A stretch of DNA of 5,989 nt from Bacilli bacterium (lineage in GTDB: Bacteria > Bacillota_I > Bacilli_A > RFN20 > CAG-288). Below the pieces are notes generated by a model. It had not been told where the DNA came from and ran no database searches. It saw only the letters and a list, made by a program, of their open reading frames with translations. The DNA is taken from positions 1-5,989 of the forward strand of contig JAQWCB010000058.1 of NCBI GenBank assembly GCA_028707375.1, given 5' to 3'. A program made the position numbers and the translations under genes. Of the stretch, positions 5,685 to 5,989 are shown piece by piece (position 1 is the stretch's first letter; the number at the start of each line of letters is the position of its first letter).

Positions 5685-5989
5685 CTATATTATTTGTAAT
5701 GCTATCTTCGCACAAGCTTCCGCATCAGCCAAAGCATGATGATGATTCTCCAATTCATATCCTACATGTGTTGCTACCGTGTGCAGTTGATGATTTTCCA
5801 AGTTGGGGAACTCTCTTTTAGCCGTTCGATAGGTGCAATAAAATTCATAATTAGGATATTGCATCTCATATAAATCATGTACAGCTTTCAAACAACCTGC
5901 ATCAAAAGAGCTATTGTGTGCAACCAACGGCAGATTCCTCAGTTTAGGCTTAATGCCTTCCCATACTTCTGGAAACTCCGGTTCATTTA
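5685..5989 (-). CDS. DnaQ-type 3'-5' exonuclease, C-terminal part (5' end beyond the window)
   Basis: The frame is open to the right edge and gives 100 residues, starting NEPEFPEVWE. A TTG at 5927 could be mistaken for a start, but coding similarity continues upstream, so the gene is truncated by the window. It carries two of the three exonuclease motifs of the DEDDh family: ExoII in LVAHNSSFD (residues 21-29, with H24, N25, D29) and ExoIII-epsilon in HHALAD (83-88, H-x4-D). The ExoI DxE motif should lie in the missing ~65 residues. DEDDh enzymes remove nucleotides from 3' ends with two metal ions; the epsilon subunit of DNA polymerase III is the prototype, but stand-alone short members like this, common in Bacteroidota, have less certain jobs such as repair, DNA trimming or RNA turnover. 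The stop at 5687-5685 is 28 bases from the fused DUF262 gene on the same strand, so co-transcription is likely. Whether it belongs functionally to that module is open. Confidence 0.92.
   Translation of the reverse strand, partial: NEPEFPEVWEGIKPKLRNLPLVAHNSSFDAGCLKAVHDLYEMQYPNYEFYCTYRTAKREFPNLENHQLHTVATHVGYELENHHHALADAEACAKIALQII

Noticed and set aside
5925..5927. TTG start for an 80-aa exonuclease
   Set aside because: The frame stays open to the right edge and the upstream residues (VWEGIKPKLRNLP) fit the DEDDh exonuclease family directly before ExoII.

Overview
The window reads as an AT-rich stretch of a Bacteroidota chromosome, most likely from the Bacteroides/Prevotella/Porphyromonas group. 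Three things point there. Gene starts lack clear Shine-Dalgarno boxes. Two start regions carry exact copies of the Bacteroides-type -7 element TAnnTTTG. The DnaQ-like exonuclease and the small zinc-finger protein resemble families I know from that phylum. This is recognition from memory, not a database search. All supported genes lie on the minus strand, so transcription runs from high to low coordinates.

Layout in transcription order: (1) 5989-5685, the C-terminal part of a DnaQ-type 3'-5' exonuclease cut by the window edge. (2) 5656-3857, a 599-aa DUF262 protein with a C-terminal DUF1524/HNH-like nuclease region, the fused GmrSD architecture. (3) 3844-1481, a second and different DUF262 protein of 787 aa with a long C-terminal region and no recognisable DUF1524 signature. 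(4) 1476-871, a 201-aa calcineurin-like metallophosphoesterase of the MPPED/239AB type. (5) 860-645, a 71-aa acidic protein of unknown function. (6) 560-309, an 83-aa protein made of two near-identical cysteine/histidine zinc-finger-like repeats, with its own putative promoter, followed by an intrinsic terminator at 265-291. (7) 196-1, the N-terminal 65 residues of another protein cut by the left edge, again with its own putative promoter.

Genes 1-5 are separated by only 28, 12, 4 and 10 bases, and no promoter-like element or terminator was found between them, so they look like one transcription unit. The core is a tandem pair of DUF262 proteins. DUF262 carries the DGQQR motif of GmrS-, SspE- and BrxU-like nucleotide-dependent sensors of modified DNA, and only the first protein has the nuclease domain. 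My reading is that 5656-1481 is a GmrSD-like (type IV restriction or phosphorothioate/modification-sensing) defence module, with the phosphoesterase and the 71-aa protein as possible accessory parts. The DUF262 and phosphoesterase families are clear from sequence motifs; their joint function is inference. The two intergenic gaps over 80 bases (197-308 and 561-644) hold promoter-like elements and the terminator. No tRNA, rRNA, CRISPR array or insertion sequence was seen.
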